A stretch of 64,000 nt of DNA from Glycocaulis sp051859565 (lineage in GTDB: Bacteria > Pseudomonadota > Alphaproteobacteria > Caulobacterales > Maricaulaceae): NCBI RefSeq assembly GCF_051859565.1, contig NZ_JBHYFK010000005.1, positions 62,001-126,000 on the forward strand. The letters are read 5' to 3'. This document shows positions 7,822 through 16,166 of this stretch, piece after piece. The notes below the pieces were generated by a model, which saw only the letters and a program-made list of their open reading frames with translations, ran no database searches and had not been told where the DNA came from. The translations under genes and the position numbers were made by a program. The first letter of the stretch is position 1, and each line of letters opens with the position of its first letter.

Positions 7822-7911
7822 CTAGCCGAGGAATGCTGCGGCGGCGGCGAACGCGCTCAGCGTGATGATGGCAACACCGGCAAATATGATCTGCGTGATA
7901 CGCCGTTTCAT
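7822..7911 (-). CDS. 29-residue small membrane protein inside the pnt operon
   Basis: A short frame between pntA1 and pntA2 encodes MKRRITQIIF followed by one hydrophobic, alanine-rich helix ending FLG. The N-terminal KRR followed by about 22 apolar residues predicts a single membrane segment with the N-terminus inside (or an uncleaved signal anchor). The start ATG at 7911 lies three bases after the pntA1 stop and is preceded by GGAGGA eight bases upstream, a stronger Shine-Dalgarno than most genes here. The role is unknown; position suggests a small accessory subunit or assembly factor of the transhydrogenase. It is too short for normal gene callers. Confidence 0.6.
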   Translation of the reverse strand: MKRRITQIIFAGVAIITLSAFAAAAAFLG

Positions 7912-7914
7912 GGA

Positions 7915-9039
7915 CTATCCTCCGAGGGAAAGATGAACGAGCGCGCCATCGCGCGTCAGCGTCATCCCCTTGATGATCTCGTCCTCCCATTGAGGCGAGA
8001 GTGCGCCATCCTCACCGCGAAGGAGCGGGGCGAGATTGACGAAATTCTTGGCCAGAAGCTGCGAGGCGTCGGCGGCCAGGCGCGCGGGCAGATTGGTGTA
8101 ACCGGCGATTTTCACTCCGCCATGCTCGACAATCTCGTCGGCCCTGGTCAGCTCGCAGTTCCCACCCGTACCGGCGGCGATGTCGATGATGACCGAGCCG
8201 GGCTTCATCGTCTCTACCATGGCTTTGGTGATGAGGCGCGGGGCAGGGCGTCCGGGGATCAGCGCCGTAGTCACCACGATGTCCTGCTTGGCGATATGGG
8301 CGGCAACAAGCTCGGCCTGCTTGGCCTTGTACTCCGCACTCATCTCCTTGGCGTAGCCGCCAGCGGTTTCGGCTGCCTTGAATTCCTCGTCCTCGACCGC
8401 GATGAATTTTGCCCCCAGCGAGCCGACCTGTTCCTTGGCGGCGGGGCGCACATCATTGGCCGACACGATGGCACCCAGACGCCGCGCGGTGGCGATGGCC
8501 TGCAGGCCGGCAACGCCTGCGCCCATGATGAAGGCCTTGGCGGCGGCAACGGTGCCCGCAGCGGTCATCATCATCGGGAAGGCGCGGCCATAGAGCCCTG
8601 CCGCCTCGATAACCGCGCGGTAGCCAGCCAGATTCGATTGTGAGGAAAGCGCGTCCATGGACTGAGCGCGCGTGATACGCGGCGTGTATTCCATCGCCAG
8701 CGCGTTGACGCCCGCATCCGCGCACGCCTTGGCAAAATCCTTGTCGCCATGTGGATCGAGCAGGCCGACCAGCACGGCCCCCTTGGGCAACTTGGCCAGC
8801 GTAGCTGCATCGGGGCGGCGCACGGTCAGGAAAAGCTGGCCATCCTTGATGGCTGCGGCCCGTGTGACGCATTTCGCGCCAGCGGCCTCGAACGCCGCGT
8901 CGGTGACGCTGGCTGACAGCCCCGCGCCCTTTTCGACCGATACGCTGGCACCGGCTTTCACAAGCGCCTTCACCGAATCGGGTGTTGCTGCGACGCGGGC
9001 TTCGCCGGGATAGGTTTCGATGAGAACGGCTATGCGCAT
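7915..9039 (-). CDS. pntA1: NAD(P) transhydrogenase subunit alpha, NAD-binding part (alpha-1)
   Basis: A 374-residue soluble domain I of transhydrogenase, related to alanine dehydrogenase; it binds NAD(H) and delivers hydride to domain III of PntB. Seen: the N-terminal ETYPGEARVAATPDSV segment, LSSQSNLAGYRAV, the dinucleotide fold around IMGAGVAGLQAIATARRLGA, and DIAAGTGGNCELT. The ATG at 9039 has AGGA eight bases upstream. It is the first gene of the pnt operon; the promoter should lie in 9040-9136, downstream of the oxidase subunit gene. Confidence 0.95.
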   Translation of the reverse strand: MRIAVLIETYPGEARVAATPDSVKALVKAGASVSVEKGAGLSASVTDAAFEAAGAKCVTRAAAIKDGQLFLTVRRPDAATLAKLPKGAVLVGLLDPHGDKDFAKACADAGVNALAMEYTPRITRAQSMDALSSQSNLAGYRAVIEAAGLYGRAFPMMMTAAGTVAAAKAFIMGAGVAGLQAIATARRLGAIVSANDVRPAAKEQVGSLGAKFIAVEDEEFKAAETAGGYAKEMSAEYKAKQAELVAAHIAKQDIVVTTALIPGRPAPRLITKAMVETMKPGSVIIDIAAGTGGNCELTRADEIVEHGGVKIAGYTNLPARLAADASQLLAKNFVNLAPLLRGEDGALSPQWEDEIIKGMTLTRDGALVHLSLGG

Positions 9040-9136
9040 TTTGACATCCTGTCCGGCCCGCAGCGGGATTTGTTCAGAATGTCACAATGCGCGAATCTCG
9101 CAGATGCGCAAAGGTGAATTTGGCTTATCGCGCGCG

Positions 9137-9430
9137 CTAGCCTGTGAATACTGCGATCGCGAGGCCGATAATGGCCGTCAGCACGGTCAGAACCGCAGTC
9201 GTCATCCAGTACCACGGCCCCTGCTTCATGATGACGCCGCCAATGACGCCCACGGCCAGACCAAAGCCGAGCGCCGTGAACCAGCCCGAGCCGGTGGCAA
9301 AGGCGAAGGTCAAAAACACGACCGTGTAGGCCAGTATCAGCGAGGAAGAGACGCCTGCCTTCATCACGCCGACATACATGCCGTGCTGCTCGGAGATATC
9401 CATTTCGCCGCGGTTATAGTCAGATGCCAT
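9137..9430 (-). CDS. aa3-type cytochrome c oxidase subunit IV family protein
   Basis: A 97-residue protein with the family's N-terminal motif (YNRGEMDISEQ) followed by three hydrophobic stretches, ending in a small membrane segment. The alphaproteobacterial aa3 oxidase subunit IV is a tiny accessory subunit of the terminal oxidase in the inner membrane. This copy is longer than the classical single-helix form of about 50-60 residues. The ATG at 9430 has GGAG about ten bases upstream. It lies upstream of, and in the same direction as, the pnt operon, so both products feed on the respiratory proton gradient; whether they share a transcript is open. Confidence 0.75.
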   Translation of the reverse strand: MASDYNRGEMDISEQHGMYVGVMKAGVSSSLILAYTVVFLTFAFATGSGWFTALGFGLAVGVIGGVIMKQGPWYWMTTAVLTVLTAIIGLAIAVFTG

Positions 9431-9516
9431 GTCGGAGCTCCGTCTGGTCGATTAAGGCTGTTGATGCGGCAATTAGCATGGGTTTGGCCGGGGGCCAATA
9501 CCGGCCCGGCGCGTAT

Positions 9517-10443
9517 TCATGCCTGTTTCGCCCAGCCTTCACACAAGGCCTGCAACACGCTGGCAACCGCGAGCGGCTGATCGAGGATGAGGTGGTGCTT
9601 GGCGTCCGGCACACTGATGAAAGGCGATTGGGTGAACGCGCCGCGCATATAGTTCCAGGTCTCTGCCTGCATCAGGCGCGATTGCGCGCCGCGCACAAAG
9701 GCCAGCGGGCATTTCAGGTTTGCCGCCGCCGTCTCCGGGTCACGCCGTTCCCAGGTCAGCTTGGCCCAGAGGTCAGGGTCGAACTTCCATGTCACCCCGC
9801 CTTTCGTCTCTTTCAGTGAGCCGCGCGCGATATGGTCGAGCAGCCATAGATGCTCGCAAGGCTGGTCGGGCAGCAGGCGGAAGCGCGCCAGCGCTGTTGC
9901 GGTATCGTCATAGACACGCCCGCCCCGGCGCGGCGGCGGATCACCGCGTTGCTCGGTCTGCGGGCGTATCGGACTGTCGAGAATGATCCCGGCCCGCAGA
10001 CGCTCGCCAATGGAGATAGCTGCACTCAGTGTGACAAAACCGCCAAAGGAATGACCGGCAAGCACGGGCTTGCCGGCTTCAAAGGCGCCGCCATGCTCGG
10101 CGGCAGCCAGTACATCGGTCGCGTGGTCATTCATGGAATAGACATCGCGCCAGCCGCTATCCCCCATGCCGGCCAGATCCGTCGCGACAACGCGGTAGCC
10201 TTCGTTGGCAAGGAAAGGTCCGATTGCGTCCCACCAGCCCTTGTGAGCTGTTCCGCCGTGGACGAGGATCAGTCCCGGCGCGCCGCGCTCCCCCCATGCC
10301 TTCCAGCTCAGCCTTGTGCCCAGCCGTTCGGCGTCCCCGGTTTCGCATGGCGCTTCCTGCGCCCGCACAAACCATTTCGGGCCGGTGAGCTTTTCCCCCT
10401 TGAGTGCAGCAAGCGGGGAAGGGGGGCGTTCGCGGTCAGTCAT
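9517..10443 (-). CDS. Alpha/beta hydrolase
   Basis: A 308-residue alpha/beta hydrolase. The oxyanion strand ends in ILVHGGTAHKGWW, the nucleophile elbow is GHSFGG near residue 138, and the likely catalytic His is in DAKHHLILDQP near the C-terminus. No signal peptide. The substrate is unknown; the HGG..W pattern and cap region resemble epoxide hydrolase/haloalkane dehalogenase-like or meta-cleavage-product hydrolases. I took the ATG at 10443 as start since the sequence before it is arginine- and cysteine-rich and unlike a protein; no clear ribosome site precedes it. Confidence 0.8.
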   Translation of the reverse strand: MTDRERPPSPLAALKGEKLTGPKWFVRAQEAPCETGDAERLGTRLSWKAWGERGAPGLILVHGGTAHKGWWDAIGPFLANEGYRVVATDLAGMGDSGWRDVYSMNDHATDVLAAAEHGGAFEAGKPVLAGHSFGGFVTLSAAISIGERLRAGIILDSPIRPQTEQRGDPPPRRGGRVYDDTATALARFRLLPDQPCEHLWLLDHIARGSLKETKGGVTWKFDPDLWAKLTWERRDPETAAANLKCPLAFVRGAQSRLMQAETWNYMRGAFTQSPFISVPDAKHHLILDQPLAVASVLQALCEGWAKQA

Positions 10444-10759
10444 CAGAAAATGCGTCCGTTCACATGACGGGCCGTGGGCAGTGTCCCGGGCCAGGAAAGG
10501 CAGGCATTGGGTAGGCCCGCGCGCGCGACGCGTCAATCAACGCGCTTCACCCCGGCGTCAACATATTGCTAACCCTCTATTTACCCTAACCAATTCTCAC
10601 CGGCCTCTACACGCGACCTTAACCGGAGGTGTCCCATAACGGTGCGCATCAGGGGCGGGGTCCACCAGAAGAGTCCGGCCGTTCACGCAGAAAACTGCGG
10701 GACGGCCATGACGGGCCGGGACACGCCTCACCAAGGTGGGACAAAAAGGTGTGGGTGAC
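10444..10759. other. Divergent intergenic region before the sigma-54 regulator
   Basis: About 316 bases without a supported gene. The left part is moderately AT-rich and contains CTAACCCTCTATTTACCCTAACC near 10569 in two overlapping TAACC/TTACC repeats, and TTAACC at 10619-10624, which resemble CtrA half-sites but lack the full N7 spacing. The right part is GC-rich with GTCCGGCCGTTC and GGGACGGCC partial inverted repeats. Promoters for the divergent hydrolase and regulator genes are expected here. Confidence 0.45.
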
Positions 10760-12244
10760 ATGGCCAAGACTATTCTGATCGTTGATGACGATCCGACGCA
10801 ACGCCGGCTGATGCAGGCGGTTCTCGAAAAGCAGGGGCATCACCCCGAAGTGGCCGAAAGCGGGGAGGCGGGTCTTGATCGTATCCGCCGCGGCGGCATC
10901 GATGTGGTGCTGCTCGACATGGTCATGCCGGGCATGGACGGTCAGGAAACGCTTGAAGCCATCAAGGCACGCGAGCCGGACCTGCCGGTCATCGTTCTCA
11001 CCGCCCATGGCGGCATCGAGACGGTGGTGAAGGCCATGCGCGCAGGCGCGGTGGATTTCTTCGTGAAGCCTGCCAGCCCGGAGCGCATCGCGGTCTCTAT
11101 CCGCAATGCCTTCAAGGTGAAGGATCTGACGGGTGAGGTGACGCGTCTGAAACGCACCCAGTCGGGCCAGCTCGGCTTTAAAGACATGATCGCATCGGCG
11201 CCTGCCATGCGTCAGGTGGTGCGGCTGGGCGAGCGCGCGGCCAAGTCCAATATTCCGATCCTCATCACCGGCGAAAGCGGCGTCGGCAAGGAGCTGGTTG
11301 CCCGCTCCATCATGGCCGCGTCTGACCGTGCGGGCCGTCCCTTTGTGGCCGTGAACTGCGGCGCGATTCCGGAAAACCTGGTGGAATCGACGCTCTTTGG
11401 TCACGAGAAGGGTGCCTTTACCGGCGCGGTGGCCAAGCATATGGGCAAATTCCAGGAAGCCGATGGCGGTACGCTCTTCCTTGATGAAATCGGCGAGCTG
11501 CCGCTGGACATGCAGGTGAAACTGCTGCGTGCCCTGCAGGAAGGCGAGGTCGACCCGGTTGGCGGCAAGAAGCCGGTTAAGGTCGATGTGCGCATCGTTT
11601 CGGCGACGAACCGGGATCTGGCCGAGCAGGTCAAATGCGGCGCATTCCGCGAAGACCTGTTCTACCGCCTCAACGTGTTCCCGATCGAGGTGCCGAGCCT
11701 GTCTGAACGGGCCGATGACATCCCGGCGCTGGTGCGCCACTTCATCGCCCGCTTCAACGCGCAAGAGGGCAAGTCCGTACTCGACGCGACGTCGGAGACC
11801 ATGGACCTGCTCGCCCACCAACACTGGAAGGGTAATGTGCGCCAGCTGGAAAACGCCGTCTTCCGCGCGGTCGTGCTGTGTGATGGTGATTACCTGACGC
11901 CAGAGGATTTCCCGCAGATTTCCGGCCTCAACCCGACCTTGCGTTCAGCCGAGGCCGAACGTCCGGCTCCCGTTGCCGAAACCGCAGCGCCGGCAGAGCC
12001 GATGGACGCGGCGTCCGGAGAAACCAACGGTCACGTGTCTGCCTTCCCGGTGGATATTACGGACGCTGGCGGGCATTTGCGGCCGCTGGAATCCATCGAG
12101 CGCGATCTGATTGCCTTTGCCATCGAGACCTATTCAGGCCGCATGGCGGAAGTGGCGCGCAGGCTCGGCCTTGGCCGGTCCACGCTCTACCGCAAGGTTC
12201 GCGAATACGATCTCGAAGTGGATAACTTCCGCGAGGCGGGGTGA
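10760..12244 (+). CDS. Sigma-54-dependent two-component response regulator (TacA/NtrC type)
   Basis: A 494-residue enhancer-binding protein in three parts. The receiver domain (1-120) has acidic residues D10-D11 and phospho-acceptor D53 in LLDMVMPGMDG. The AAA+ domain (about 140-370) has Walker A GESGVGKE at 171-178 and the sigma-54 contact loop GAFTGA at 218-223. A Fis-type helix-turn-helix at the end reads RMAEVARRLGLGRSTLYRK. It should activate RpoN promoters when phosphorylated by an unknown kinase. The N-terminus resembles Caulobacter TacA, a stalk/polarity regulator, but the ortholog call is not proven. No kinase gene is adjacent. The ATG at 10760 fits the family start; a strong terminator follows. 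Confidence 0.93.
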   Translation: MAKTILIVDDDPTQRRLMQAVLEKQGHHPEVAESGEAGLDRIRRGGIDVVLLDMVMPGMDGQETLEAIKAREPDLPVIVLTAHGGIETVVKAMRAGAVDFFVKPASPERIAVSIRNAFKVKDLTGEVTRLKRTQSGQLGFKDMIASAPAMRQVVRLGERAAKSNIPILITGESGVGKELVARSIMAASDRAGRPFVAVNCGAIPENLVESTLFGHEKGAFTGAVAKHMGKFQEADGGTLFLDEIGELPLDMQVKLLRALQEGEVDPVGGKKPVKVDVRIVSATNRDLAEQVKCGAFREDLFYRLNVFPIEVPSLSERADDIPALVRHFIARFNAQEGKSVLDATSETMDLLAHQHWKGNVRQLENAVFRAVVLCDGDYLTPEDFPQISGLNPTLRSAEAERPAPVAETAAPAEPMDAASGETNGHVSAFPVDITDAGGHLRPLESIERDLIAFAIETYSGRMAEVARRLGLGRSTLYRKVREYDLEVDNFREAG

Positions 12245-12262
12245 GGGTTTTTCTCTTTCCCT

Positions 12263-12363
12263 CGTCATTCCAGAAAGCCCGTCAGGGCTTATCTGGAACC
12301 CAGTTCATGCCTGAAAATCTGGGTTCCGGGTCTGCGCGCTGACGCGCTCCGCCCGGAATGACG
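12263..12363. repeat. Dispersed palindromic repeat, family C
   Basis: Bounded by CGTCATTCC on the left and GGAATGACG on the right, with internal inverted segments (AAGCCCGTCAGGGCTT; CTGGAACCCAG pairing with CTGGGTTCC; GCGCGCTGACGCGC). CGTCATTCC...GGAATGACG elements are common mobile-looking repeats in alphaproteobacterial intergenic DNA. No ORF inside. Confidence 0.7.
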
Positions 12364-12428
12364 AAAGAATGAGGTTGGTATGGGAGCAAGAAGTCCTGCC
12401 TCTGGCCATTAGTCGATCAGCCTTGTAG

Positions 12429-12462
12429 CGTCCGGTCAGCTTCAACTGACCGGACGTTTTTT
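12429..12462 (+). terminator. Intrinsic terminator after the sigma-54 regulator
   Basis: CGTCCGGTCAG, loop CTTCAA, CTGACCGGACG, then six T: an 11-bp perfect stem with U-tract. It ends one base before the ATG of the next gene at 12464. Confidence 0.92.
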
Positions 12463-12463
12463 C

Positions 12464-14704
12464 ATGCGCGCTACCCTTGCCGCCCTCCTGCCGCTCGCCC
12501 TTATTGCCTGCGAGAGCGGTGAGACTCCGCCCGCTGCCGATACGCAGCGTGCCGGCGAACGCCTGACAATAGAGCGCCTTTACGGATCGCCGGATCTGAC
12601 CGGCCCGACCGCGCGCGTCGTACGCTTTTCCCCTGATGGCAGCCGGATCAGCTTCCTGCGCGCCCGGGAGGACGACCGCACGGTTCAGGATCTCTGGGCG
12701 ATGGATGTGGAGACGGGGCGCTCTTACGTGCTCGTCGATGCGCGCCAGCTAGCGCCTGAAGAGCGTGAGCTGACCGAGGCCGAAATCCAGTATCGCGAGC
12801 GCGCGCGCATTACGGCCACCGGCGTGGTCAGCTATGACTGGGATCAGGCTGGCGATGCCGTGCTGGTGCCGCTGGATGGAGATGTCTTCTACGTCAATGT
12901 GGAAACCGGCGAGGCGCGCCGCCTGACCGAAACTGAAGAGTTCGAGACCGACGCCAAAGTCAGCCCGCGCGGCGGCTATGTATCCTTCATCCGCGAGCAG
13001 AATCTCTGGGTCCATGACCTTGCCACGGGCGAGGAACGCGCCCTGACGACCGAAGGCGGCGGCGCGATCAGCTGGGGCATGGCCGAGTTCGTCGCTCAGG
13101 AAGAGATGAGCCGCTATACCGGATACTGGTGGTCGCCCGATGACAGCCGCATTGCGGTGGCGCGGGTGGACGAAAACCCGGTCATGGTGGTGGAGCGCTT
13201 CGGCATCTCAGCCGAAGGCGTCTCTGTCTCCGAGCAGCGTTATCCGCGTGCCGGAACGTCCAACGCCATTGTCACCTTGCATGTGATCGACCTGGCGACC
13301 GGCGAGGTGGTCGACATGGATTTGGGTAGCGAAACCGATATCTACCTCAACCGCGTCAACTGGAGCCGGTCTGGTGGCACGCTCTGGGTGCAGCGCCAGA
13401 ACCGCGCCCAGACGCAGTGGGACTTGCTGGCCCTCGACCCCACGACCGGGACGGAATACGCGACGCGGCGGATCACGGAGACCGCAGATACGTGGATCAA
13501 TCTCGATCATGATCTCCACCCGCTGAGCGGGGGCGGTCTGATCTATCTGTCCGAACAGTCCGGCTTCCGTCATATCCGGCGGGTTCACGCTGACGGCTCT
13601 GCGATGGACATCACCTCGGGCAACTGGGTTGTCGACGGCATTGCCGGTATCGACGAGGATAGCGGCACGATCTGGTTTACCGGCTGGATGGAAACCCCGC
13701 TGGAACGCCATCTCTATTCGGTCAGTTTCGACGGCGCCGTGCCCGAGCGTGTCACGCAAGGCAATGGCCGCTGGAGCGCATCGGTGGGTTCGGGCGGATC
13801 AGGCTTTATTGGTACGTATTCCGATGTCGAGACGCCGCCCCATACCGCGCTCTATGCTATGGATGGGACGCGCATTGCCTGGGTGGAAGAAAATCCGCTG
13901 AACGACGCGCACCCTTACGCGCCTTATCTCGCCCGCCACGTCTCGCCGGAATACGGCACGCTGACGGCTGCAGATGGCGAGACCGATCTGCACTGGCAGA
14001 TATACCGTCCGGACCATTGCACCGCATCCACGCCCTGCCCTGCCATCGTGCAGGTCTATGGCGGACCCGGTGTGCAGACCGTACACAGGAGCTGGCAGTC
14101 CTTGCGTGACCAGATGCTGGTCCAGTCCGGCTATGTCCTCTTCAAGGTTGATAACCGGGGCAGCACTAACCGCGGTCATGCCTTCGAGGCCGCACTGCAT
14201 TTGCGCATGGGCATTCTGGAGGTCGAGGATCAGCTGGCCGGGCTTGACTGGCTGCAGGCGCGCGATTTCGTTGACGCGGACCGGGTCGGCCTGTGGGGCT
14301 GGTCCTATGGCGGCTACATGACCCTGATGACCACGCTGCAGGCGCCGGGCCGGTTTGCCGCCGGGATTGCCGGCGCGCCGGTTACCGACTGGGCGCTTTA
14401 CGACACGCATTACACCGAGCGCTTCATGTCCACCCCGCAGGAGAATGCGGAAGGCTATGAGGCCGGGTCGGTATTTGCCCATCTCGATGGCTATGAGACG
14501 CCGCTTCTCATCATTCACGGCATGGCCGATGACAATGTGACCTTCGACCACTCCACGCGTCTCTTTGCCGAGCTGCAGGAGCGCGGGGAGCTGTTCGAGA
14601 TGATGACCTATCCCGGCCAGCGCCACGGCATCCGCCCGCCGCCCTTGCAGATACATCTTCTGAAGACACAGATGGCCTTCTTCGAGCGGCATTTGCGCGA
14701 GTAG
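12464..14704 (+). CDS. DPP IV-like S9 family peptidase, predicted lipoprotein
   Basis: A 746-residue prolyl-dipeptidyl peptidase-like enzyme. Residues 1-16 form a lipoprotein signal ending LIAC, so Cys16 should be acylated and the enzyme held in the periplasm or outer membrane. A DPP IV beta-propeller (about 40-480) is followed by the S9 catalytic domain with GWSYGGY (nucleophile Ser), GMADDNV (Asp) and PGQRHGI (His). It should remove X-Pro dipeptides from peptide N-termini. The start is unusual: the ATG lies directly after a terminator U-tract and has no Shine-Dalgarno, yet the signal peptide requires this ATG, so a leaderless message is likely. Confidence 0.92.
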   Translation: MRATLAALLPLALIACESGETPPAADTQRAGERLTIERLYGSPDLTGPTARVVRFSPDGSRISFLRAREDDRTVQDLWAMDVETGRSYVLVDARQLAPEERELTEAEIQYRERARITATGVVSYDWDQAGDAVLVPLDGDVFYVNVETGEARRLTETEEFETDAKVSPRGGYVSFIREQNLWVHDLATGEERALTTEGGGAISWGMAEFVAQEEMSRYTGYWWSPDDSRIAVARVDENPVMVVERFGISAEGVSVSEQRYPRAGTSNAIVTLHVIDLATGEVVDMDLGSETDIYLNRVNWSRSGGTLWVQRQNRAQTQWDLLALDPTTGTEYATRRITETADTWINLDHDLHPLSGGGLIYLSEQSGFRHIRRVHADGSAMDITSGNWVVDGIAGIDEDSGTIWFTGWMETPLERHLYSVSFDGAVPERVTQGNGRWSASVGSGGSGFIGTYSDVETPPHTALYAMDGTRIAWVEENPLNDAHPYAPYLARHVSPEYGTLTAADGETDLHWQIYRPDHCTASTPCPAIVQVYGGPGVQTVHRSWQSLRDQMLVQSGYVLFKVDNRGSTNRGHAFEAALHLRMGILEVEDQLAGLDWLQARDFVDADRVGLWGWSYGGYMTLMTTLQAPGRFAAGIAGAPVTDWALYDTHYTERFMSTPQENAEGYEAGSVFAHLDGYETPLLIIHGMADDNVTFDHSTRLFAELQERGELFEMMTYPGQRHGIRPPPLQIHLLKTQMAFFERHLRE

Positions 14705-14902
14705 GGCAGGCTGGCCGGTGTTCTGCCGCCGTGGCATTTTGCGCACATCCCGCACTTCCAATCACGGTTAACCGGCGGTTTTGTCCTTAACATTGCCGGA
14801 TTTTTCGCGGTAACCTTCCGTTAACGGGCGGCCAGCAGGCCGGCAGAGGGACCGGAAAAAGACTGGCGGGCACAATCGCGCCGGTGAGGGGAAAATGGGC
14901 CG
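14705..14902. other. Intergenic region rich in TTAAC sites
   Basis: About 200 bases before the proteasome-like gene. It holds several CtrA-like half sites (GGTTAACCGG at 14767, CTTAAC at 14786, GTAAC at 14810, GTTAACG at 14820), unusual for such a GC-rich window. The best-spaced pair is listed separately. No coding potential seen. Confidence 0.5.
14810..14825 (+). promoter_or_regulatory. Candidate CtrA box
   Basis: GTAA-CCTTCCG-TTAAC matches the CtrA consensus TTAA-N7-TTAAC at eight of nine fixed positions and lies 78 bases before the start of the proteasome-like gene. Confidence 0.45.
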
Positions 14903-16141
14903 ATGACGTCTGAAGTGATGATCATGAACCGCCAGGCCGTGGCGCTGGCCGCTGACAGCGCGGTCACTTATGGCGGCGGGCCGGAGCCGGTTGTCACGTT
15001 GGAGGCGGAGAAAATCCTGCCGCTCAATGGCTCGGTCGCGCTGATGGTCTATTCGCGCGGCGATGTGCTGGGGCGCTCATGGTCGCAGATCGCCCACGCC
15101 TTCCGCCAGCAGCATGGCAGCACTGAATTTGAAAGCGTCGCCGATTGCGCGAAAGCCTTCTTCGCTTTCGTGGATGGCAATCGCAAACTGTTTCCCGAAC
15201 GCGAGGAGCGCGAGGAGTTCGAGGGGCTGATGCGCGCCGCCTTCCTCACCCTGATGAACCATGCCCGTGCCATGGCGAGCTATCCCGGTGCCGGGTATGA
15301 GGACGACGCAGCGGCGTTCGAGGCCGCGCTGGAGCTTTACCGCAGCCATCTCGCCCATGACGAAAGCGGGCGTCCGCGCGCCGATCTGGAGGTGTTTGGC
15401 CATCTCACGCGCGAGCGCTTTTACGAGCTTTACGGCTCAATGCTGGACCAGCTGATTGCCGATGCGCTGGGCGCGTTCGGGCAGGAAGAGGCGATGCGCG
15501 CGCGCCTGTTCGACTTTGCCTACATGATCGTCACCAAGCCGGCCTTTCTCGAACCCTATGCGGGTCTGGTGTTCGCCGGGCTGGGGACAGCGGACATTTT
15601 CCCGGTCTACGTCCACCACTATGCCTCCATCCTGGTCGACGGGGTGATGAAGCGCGCCCATGACGAGACGACGGCGGTGGGTGTCGATGACGGTCCGAAC
15701 GCCTTTGTGCGCACGTTTGCGCAAGCCGACATGACCCATGCCTTCCTGCGCGGCATCCACCCGCTCATGTTCGACATGATGATCTCGATGAATCTCATCA
15801 CCAATGAGGCCGCTGCCGATTTGGCTCTGCGTGAGGCCGGGCTGGACGCGAAAGCGGCCGGGGAGGTGATGGAGCGGATCGGGCAGGGCGCCCTGCCTGC
15901 CCTGACGGGCCATTTCATCAAGGCGGCCCATCAGGTCAGCCAGGAAGAGTTCATCAACCCGTTCATCCAGGTCGTGTCGGCCTCGGGCAAGCGCCAGATC
16001 GCCGAGACCTCCAAGGCGCTGGTGGAGCTCAACATCCTCAAAAGCAGCCTGCACCAGACCCAGACCGGGGTCGGCGGAGATGTGGATGTGGTGATGATCT
16101 CGCAAACGGGCGGCGTGGAATGGTATGCTCGCAAGGCCTGA
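14903..16141 (+). CDS. Uncharacterised protein with proteasome/HslV-like N-terminus (putative Ntn-hydrolase)
   Basis: A 412-residue protein with no clear named family. Its N-terminus reads MTSEVMIMNRQAVALAADSAVT, like the first strands of HslV and proteasome beta subunits. If Met1 is removed, as expected before Thr, Thr becomes residue 1, Asp falls at 17 and a Lys (in EAEKILPL) at 36; the proteasome uses Thr1, Asp17 and Lys33. The segment VALMVYSRGDVLG would be the following strand and turn. The rest is largely alpha-helical by composition, with a short C-terminal strand-like end (VDVVMISQTGGVEWYAR). No signal peptide. The start is fixed by GAGGGG upstream and by these motifs. It is followed at 25 bases by a small gene, probably co-transcribed. 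Function is unknown; protease activity is inference. Confidence 0.6.
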   Translation: MTSEVMIMNRQAVALAADSAVTYGGGPEPVVTLEAEKILPLNGSVALMVYSRGDVLGRSWSQIAHAFRQQHGSTEFESVADCAKAFFAFVDGNRKLFPEREEREEFEGLMRAAFLTLMNHARAMASYPGAGYEDDAAAFEAALELYRSHLAHDESGRPRADLEVFGHLTRERFYELYGSMLDQLIADALGAFGQEEAMRARLFDFAYMIVTKPAFLEPYAGLVFAGLGTADIFPVYVHHYASILVDGVMKRAHDETTAVGVDDGPNAFVRTFAQADMTHAFLRGIHPLMFDMMISMNLITNEAAADLALREAGLDAKAAGEVMERIGQGALPALTGHFIKAAHQVSQEEFINPFIQVVSASGKRQIAETSKALVELNILKSSLHQTQTGVGGDVDVVMISQTGGVEWYARKA

Positions 16142-16166
16142 TGGCTGGCGGGCAAGGAGCAATGAC

